Assembly: GCA_002396065.1 (NCBI GenBank)
Contig: DGWE01000065.1
Coordinates: 1 to 16,774, forward strand
Direction: 5' to 3'
From: Eubacteriaceae bacterium UBA4266
GTDB lineage: Bacteria; Bacillota; Clostridia; Eubacteriales; Eubacteriaceae
Length of the DNA stretch: 16,774 nt
The position numbers and the translations under genes are program-made. Under the pieces are notes generated by a model. The model was not told the origin of the DNA, made no database searches, and saw only the letters and a list, made by a program, of their open reading frames with translations. Shown here one piece after another: positions 12,842 through 16,774 of the stretch; positions within the stretch are counted from its first letter, which is position 1, and each line of letters begins with the position of its first letter.

Positions 12842-15031
12842 TTAACGGTCGCGGTGAAAGAGTCTTGAGAAGAAAGACGCCTTGTGTCTTGGCCTGTCGG
12901 CGCTGCTCGGCAGCTTGTTCTTTTGAGGATGGAAGCAGTTTTGGATAGCTTCGTCCATCTGCGCCTGCTGGCAGTCGTAAGGTGGCAGCGCCGCACCTTT
13001 ATCGTCGGTAATCGGGTAATACAGCTTGTCTGGCCCGAGGATGCGCGCCTTCGACGTGTCGTGCATCATGATGTCCACGATGTGGTTGATTTGGTCGCGG
13101 ATCCTTTGGTCGAGGATTGGCGCGCCGACTTCGACGCGGCGCTCGGTATTTCGGGTCATGAAATCAGCAGAGGCGATGTACATTTTTTGCTTTTCCCCGG
13201 CGCCGAAGCGATAAATCCGGGAGTGTTCGAGGTAGCGCCCGACTACGCTGCGCACATTGATGTTTTCGGTGACGCCGGGGATGCCTGGCACGATGCAGCA
13301 GATGCCGCGGATAATCATGTGGATCTTCACGCCGGCGCAGGAGGCTTCCTTGAGCTTGCGGATGATGTCCACGTCGGTCAGGGAATTGAGCTTGAAGAAC
13401 ATTTCGCCTTCATCGCCGAGGGCGATCTGTTCGTCCATCAGTTTCAGCACCGTCGATTTCAGAGTAGACGGCGAGACGATCAGCTTGTTGTACTTGGCGT
13501 TGAGCTTTTCAAGCCCCATGTTCTGGAAGAAATGCATGGCGTCCAGCCCGATGTCCTGATTGGCGGTCAGCAGCGACAAATCGGTGTAGAGGGTCGCCGT
13601 CTTTTCGTTGTAGTTGCCCGTGCCGATTTGGGTCTGGTAGGTGATTTCACCGTTTCTTTCCCGGGTGATCAAGCAGATTTTCGAGTGGACCTTGAAGCCC
13701 GGCGTCCCGTAGATAACGGTGCAGCCGGCGTTTTCCAGCCGTTCGGACCAGTCGATGTTGTTCTGTTCGTCGAAGCGGGCCCGGAGCTCGATCAGGGTGG
13801 TGACGTTCTTGCCGTTTTCGGCAGCGCGGCAGATCGCTTCGACCAGCTTGCTCTTCGAGGACAATCTGTAAATCGTGATGGCGATGGAACGCACTGAAGG
13901 GTCGTCTGCCGCTTCGGAGACCATTTTCACGAAGGGGTCCATCGAATCGTAGGGGAAGGACAGCAGGATGTCGTGATCCTTGATTTGCGGCTCCATTTTG
14001 CGTTTCATATTCACCGAAGACGGAATCTGCGGTGAGAACGGCGCGTAGAGCAGGTCGGCCTTTTGTTCGTCGTTGAGCTTGTCGGCGATCGGGTAGGCGT
14101 AGCCCAGACGCATCGGCGATTTGACGTAGAAAATCTGGGCGTCGGCCAGGCGCAGCTTCTTTTTCAAGAAATCGTAGCATTCGTCGCTGACGGTGTTGGA
14201 CAATTCCAGGCGGAGGGGTGCCAGGCGCTTGCGGCGCTTGAGCATATCGCGCATCACGGTCCGGAAATCGTCGTTGACTTCGAAATCTTCGTCGTCGGCG
14301 TGGATGTCGGCGTTGCGCGTGATCGACATCTTGACCTTTTCGACGATGGTGTAGGTGTCGAAGATGATATCCGCGTAATCGCAGACCACGTCTTCGGTGG
14401 AGATGTAGCGCAGTGCGTGGCGGGACGGCAGGTAGATCACGTCAGGCAGGCTGTCGGGAATTGGGATAATCGCGAAGACCTTACGTTCCGCTTGATCCTT
14501 CAGGACGACGCCGATTTCGATTTTTTTGTTCTGCAGGTGCGGGAACGGATGGTGGGCGTCGATGATCAGCGGCGAGAGCAGCGGCAGGATATGGTTCTGG
14601 AAATGCTGTTCGATGTATTCCTGTTCGTCGTCGGTGAGTTCGTCGTAAGACAGATGCCAGATATCCTGATGACGCAGCTTGTGTTCGAGGTGGAAGTAAA
14701 CCCGATCCTTTTTGGTGCAGAGGGTTCTGGCCGCGCGGTAAATGTGCTGGAGCTGTTCGTCAGCGGTCCAACCGGTTTTGCTGTCGTGGTAGGCGTCGCC
14801 GGCAGGCACCATATCGATCAGTGAGCCGACGCGGACGCGGAAAAATTCGTCGAGATTTGAGACAAAGATCTGGACGAAGCGGAGGCGTTCGAGAAGCGGG
14901 ACCGACGGGTCCTGCGCTTCACTCAAGACGCGGTCGTTGAAATTCAGCCAGGACAGCTCGCGGTTCTGCATGTAGTCGTAAGGGCTCGCAGGCTGGGCTG
15001 CCGGAGTGGCGGTTAGATTTTCATTTGGCAT
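12842..15031 (-). CDS. ppk: Polyphosphate kinase 1
   Basis: A 729-residue PPK1 that reversibly moves the terminal phosphate of ATP to inorganic polyphosphate chains. The N-terminal domain begins with NRELSWLNFNDRVLSEA (about 23-39) and FVSNLDEFFRVRVG (56-69), both family signatures. The middle head domain has LLSPLIIDAHHPFPHLQNKKI. The two phospholipase-D-like catalytic domains carry the phospho-accepting His449 in GFKVHSKICLI and the second active-site His603 in YLEHSRIYRFG. TGNYNEKTATLYTDL follows the first. Length is close to the usual 690-730. The start at 15031 gives an N-terminus rich in Ala and Pro; the ribosome binding site is modest (GAGAG). The promoter at 15055-15083 lies just upstream. 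It is convergent with galU and divergent from the PuuD-like gene. Confidence 0.96.
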   Translation of the reverse strand: MPNENLTATPAAQPASPYDYMQNRELSWLNFNDRVLSEAQDPSVPLLERLRFVQIFVSNLDEFFRVRVGSLIDMVPAGDAYHDSKTGWTADEQLQHIYRAARTLCTKKDRVYFHLEHKLRHQDIWHLSYDELTDDEQEYIEQHFQNHILPLLSPLIIDAHHPFPHLQNKKIEIGVVLKDQAERKVFAIIPIPDSLPDVIYLPSRHALRYISTEDVVCDYADIIFDTYTIVEKVKMSITRNADIHADDEDFEVNDDFRTVMRDMLKRRKRLAPLRLELSNTVSDECYDFLKKKLRLADAQIFYVKSPMRLGYAYPIADKLNDEQKADLLYAPFSPQIPSSVNMKRKMEPQIKDHDILLSFPYDSMDPFVKMVSEAADDPSVRSIAITIYRLSSKSKLVEAICRAAENGKNVTTLIELRARFDEQNNIDWSERLENAGCTVIYGTPGFKVHSKICLITRERNGEITYQTQIGTGNYNEKTATLYTDLSLLTANQDIGLDAMHFFQNMGLEKLNAKYNKLIVSPSTLKSTVLKLMDEQIALGDEGEMFFKLNSLTDVDIIRKLKEASCAGVKIHMIIRGICCIVPGIPGVTENINVRSVVGRYLEHSRIYRFGAGEKQKMYIASADFMTRNTERRVEVGAPILDQRIRDQINHIVDIMMHDTSKARILGPDKLYYPITDDKGAALPPYDCQQAQMDEAIQNCFHPQKNKLPSSADRPRHKASFFSRLFHRDR

Positions 15032-15054
15032 AGCGTACTCTCTTTCTAAATTTA

Positions 15055-15083
15055 AATATATTTAAATTGTCATAATTTTTCAA
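15055..15083 (-). promoter_or_regulatory. Promoter of ppk
   Basis: On the minus strand TTGAAA (15078-15083), a 17-base spacer and TATATT (15055-15060). The predicted start is near 15048, giving a short leader of about 17 bases before the ppk ATG. Confidence 0.6.
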
Positions 15084-15103
15084 TTTACAATATAGTGGAG
15101 AAG

Positions 15104-15175
15104 TATAAAATTTACAGCGGATTACAGTAAAAAATAGGTAAATAATGGGGAATTTCATTCACCGCTGCTTTTTTC
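15104..15175 (+). ncRNA. Possible short RNA or leader hairpin between ppk and the PuuD-like gene
   Basis: A TATAAA box at 15104-15109 would start transcription near 15116. CAGCGG (15115-15120) is complementary to CCGCTG (15162-15167), which is followed by CTTTTTT. The product would be an RNA of about 60 bases, or a terminator with an unusually large loop of 41 bases. There is no good -35 box, so support is weak. Confidence 0.18.
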
Positions 15176-15188
15176 ATTTATTTTTGTT

Positions 15189-15212
15189 TATAATAAGAAT
15201 AATTTTATTATA
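15189..15212 (+). promoter_or_regulatory. Palindromic promoter region of the PuuD-like gene
   Basis: TATAATAA (15189-15196) and TTATTATA (15205-15212) form a perfect 8-base inverted repeat around an 8-base centre. The left arm contains a consensus -10 box TATAAT reading toward the gene at 15230, and the right arm gives TATAAT on the minus strand. It could be a two-way promoter core or an operator. The -35 regions are poor on both sides. Confidence 0.45.
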
Positions 15213-15229
15213 GCATACGAGGTTAAACG

Positions 15230-15943
15230 ATGAAGCAACCAAAAATCGGTATTCTGCCATTGGTGGACCAACAGCGGAGGAGCTATTGGATGCTGCCCGG
15301 GTACATGAACGGCCTTCTCGCGGCCGGGGGCATTCCGGTGATGCTGCCCTACACCGAGGACGAAGGGATCCTGAAGGATTTCGTGAAGACCTGCGACGGC
15401 TTTCTCTTTCCGGGCGGTCAGGACGTGACGCCGTCCTATTACAACGAACCGCGCCTGACCGATGCGGACGAAACCTGCGAGCCGCTGGACCGGATGAGCG
15501 TGGCGCTGTTTCACGGCGCGGCGGTGGCGGACAGACCCGTCCTCGGCATCTGCCGCGGCATTCAGCTTTTTAACGTGCTTTACGGCGGCAGCCTGTACCA
15601 GGATCTGCCGACGGAACATCCGACGGCCACCGAACACCATCAGCACCCGCCCTATGACGTGCCGATTCACACGGTCGAAGTCCTGCCGGATACCTCTTTA
15701 AGCGGTATCGTCGGCGCAGGCACCTACGCGGTCAATTCGATTCACCATCAGGCGGTGAAGGATGTAGGATCAGGCCTGATCGTTCAGGCGGTGTCTGAGG
15801 ACGGTGTGGTCGAGAGCGTCAGCGATCCGAACCGGGCTTTTCTTCTCGGCGTGCAGTGGCATCCGGAATGCGCCTTCGAGAAGGATCCCAAGAGCCTGGC
15901 CGTCTTCGAGGCCTTTGTCCGCGCCTGCGCGCCGTTGCCCTAA
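15230..15943 (+). CDS. Class I glutamine amidotransferase-like hydrolase (PuuD/peptidase C26 family)
   Basis: A 237-residue protein of the gamma-glutamyl-GABA hydrolase family. The catalytic triad is visible: the nucleophile Cys108 in VLGICRGIQLFNV, and His211 with Glu213 in GVQWHPECAF. FLFPGGQDVTPSYYNE (58-73) and GGSLYQDLP (119-127) are typical of this group and not of synthase-linked glutaminases. Such enzymes cleave gamma-glutamyl bonds, for example in the puu putrescine pathway, or act on unknown gamma-glutamyl amides. No other puu gene is nearby, so the substrate is open. GAGG lies nine bases before the ATG at 15230. A weak promoter for the next gene overlaps its stop codon. Confidence 0.9.
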   Translation: MKQPKIGILPLVDQQRRSYWMLPGYMNGLLAAGGIPVMLPYTEDEGILKDFVKTCDGFLFPGGQDVTPSYYNEPRLTDADETCEPLDRMSVALFHGAAVADRPVLGICRGIQLFNVLYGGSLYQDLPTEHPTATEHHQHPPYDVPIHTVEVLPDTSLSGIVGAGTYAVNSIHHQAVKDVGSGLIVQAVSEDGVVESVSDPNRAFLLGVQWHPECAFEKDPKSLAVFEAFVRACAPLP

Positions 15944-15963
15944 AGGATATAAAATGCTAAAAT
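15935..15963 (+). promoter_or_regulatory. Promoter for the zinc-ribbon protein gene
   Basis: TTGCCC (15935-15940), a 17-base spacer and TGcTAAAAT (TG at 15955, -10 at 15958-15963). It overlaps the stop codon of the PuuD-like gene, so the downstream gene probably has its own transcript beginning near 15970. Confidence 0.5.
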
Positions 15964-15992
15964 AAAGAGAAAAGCAATGGAGATAAAGAAAA

Positions 15993-16774
15993 ATGAAATG
16001 CAGTAAGTGCGGGGCGCCGCTGGAGCCAGGGATGCGATTTTGTCCCCGATGCGGCCAGCCCGTCAAAACTGAACCTAAAGTAAAGCCGCATACTCAAAAG
16101 CAGAGGACGGTCCCAAAGCCGGCCAAACGCCGGCCCGCCGCAGGCCGGATCAAGGTGACATTGGTGATCGTGGTACTGATTCTGATTGCCGGCGGTGTCG
16201 GTGCGGCGGCACTGTTGTTTCAGAATCATCAGTACGAATCCGCGATCGACGTCGGCAACCGCAACATGGATCAAAAGGCGTACACGGCGGCCCAGACGTC
16301 CTTCCGCGAGGCGGTGAAAATGAACAGCCGGCGCGTCGAGGGCTATGAGGGTTTGGCAGCGGCCGCGCTGGCGAAGGGCCAGACGGAGACGGCTGACAAG
16401 TATCTCGCCCAGGCTAAGAGCCGTGAGGATACGAATTACGGTAAGGCACTGCGGGCGAAATCCGCGGCGGCTCAAAACAAGGACAGCGACGCGAAAACCC
16501 TGTTGACCCAGGTCGCAATCGCCGCAAATATCGACCGCCGCACGGCCATTGCCGGCGGACAGGCGGCACAGAAAATCGGCGAGCTTTCGCTCGGCGAAAA
16601 AATCGTCAACCACGGCATCAAAGCGGCGTCGGACAAGAACGATTTGAAACGGCTGTACCGCGAGCTGATCGATCTATACATCAGTGAGGGGCGCAGCAAT
16701 TCAACCGTCTCGAAGCTCATCGACAAGGCAGCTCAGGCGACGGGCGACGCCGACATGCTCAAGCTCAAAAAGAC
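15993..16774 (+). CDS. Zinc-ribbon membrane protein with TPR-like region (partial, runs off the window)
   Basis: An open frame of 260 codons continues to the window end with no stop. Residues 1-22 form a zinc ribbon: Cys3 and Cys6 in KCSKCG, Cys17 and Cys20 in FCPRCG. A basic, proline-rich linker (24-52) leads to a single membrane helix at about 53-76. The rest is helical and Ala/Lys-rich, with TPR-like repeats (AYTAAQTSFREAVKMN, then VEGYEGLAAAALAKGQ), and probably lies outside the membrane. Zinc-ribbon plus one helix plus an extracytoplasmic domain is common in Gram-positive bacteria for proteins of unknown or cell-envelope function. The start at 15993 is the only ATG placing the ribbon at the N-terminus, and AATGGAGA lies about 10 bases upstream. 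A 218-residue antisense frame here is judged a shadow. The specific function is unknown. Confidence 0.8.
   Translation, partial: MKCSKCGAPLEPGMRFCPRCGQPVKTEPKVKPHTQKQRTVPKPAKRRPAAGRIKVTLVIVVLILIAGGVGAAALLFQNHQYESAIDVGNRNMDQKAYTAAQTSFREAVKMNSRRVEGYEGLAAAALAKGQTETADKYLAQAKSREDTNYGKALRAKSAAAQNKDSDAKTLLTQVAIAANIDRRTAIAGGQAAQKIGELSLGEKIVNHGIKAASDKNDLKRLYRELIDLYISEGRSNSTVSKLIDKAAQATGDADMLKLKK

Noticed and set aside
12884..13897. 337-codon plus-strand frame inside ppk
   Set aside because: It is antisense to a full PPK1 with both catalytic histidines. Its composition is Val/Asp/Arg-rich, with no recognisable motif and no ribosome binding site.
15145..15213. Short hydrophobic peptide frame of 22 codons in the ppk to PuuD-like gap
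   Set aside because: Phe/Leu/Ile richness is expected from T-rich DNA, there is no clear ribosome binding site, and it would read through the promoter palindrome.

Overview
The window looks like chromosomal DNA of a Gram-positive anaerobe, probably a member of the Clostridia (Eubacteriales). This is inferred from GC-rich genes separated by AT-rich spacers, strong GGAGG-type ribosome binding sites, GTG and TTG starts, TTGnnn-17-TAnnnT promoters with TGn extensions, U-tailed hairpin terminators, and redox enzymes full of iron-sulfur clusters. No rRNA, tRNA, CRISPR array, insertion sequence or phage gene was seen. The genus cannot be fixed from sequence reading alone.

Left part (1-3524, + strand): four separately spaced genes. 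They encode a DMT/EamA-family membrane transporter, an aldo/keto reductase, ribose-5-phosphate isomerase B (rpiB) and an AraC-family regulator. The regulator has an odd upstream region: a good promoter with a dyad in its spacer, followed at once by a U-tailed hairpin.

Centre (3570-10170, - strand): a seven-gene block that is the most interesting part of the window. In transcription order it encodes a P-II-like signalling protein, an APC-family amino acid/amine permease, an ornithine-cyclodeaminase-family protein, a small [2Fe-2S] protein, an FAD/NAD oxidoreductase carrying a C-terminal ferredoxin domain, a BFD-like [2Fe-2S] protein and a DAO-family FAD oxidoreductase. The last four form a heteromeric amine/imino-acid dehydrogenase related to the HcnABC, octopine/nopaline oxidase and D-hydroxyproline dehydrogenase families. 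With the permease and the cyclodeaminase-family enzyme the block reads as an uptake and oxidation route for an amino acid, opine or N-substituted amine. The P-II protein probably gates it. U-tailed hairpins lie in the leader of the P-II gene and between the third and fourth genes, so expression may be staged by attenuation. The convergent AraC gene is a candidate regulator.

Right part (10343-12722, + strand): a UDP-glucose-dehydrogenase-like protein that has lost the catalytic cysteine motif lies directly upstream of an intact galU. Two tandem terminators then separate galU from a convergent polyphosphate kinase gene (ppk, - strand, 12842-15031). A divergent promoter region follows, with a near-perfect palindrome and a possible short RNA. 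Then come a class I glutamine-amidotransferase-like (PuuD-type) hydrolase gene and the 5' part of a zinc-ribbon membrane protein with a TPR-like outer region, cut by the window edge.

No gap without a gene exceeds about 200 bases. The longest (1-190, 10171-10342 and 15032-15229) hold promoters and hairpins, described in the feature list.
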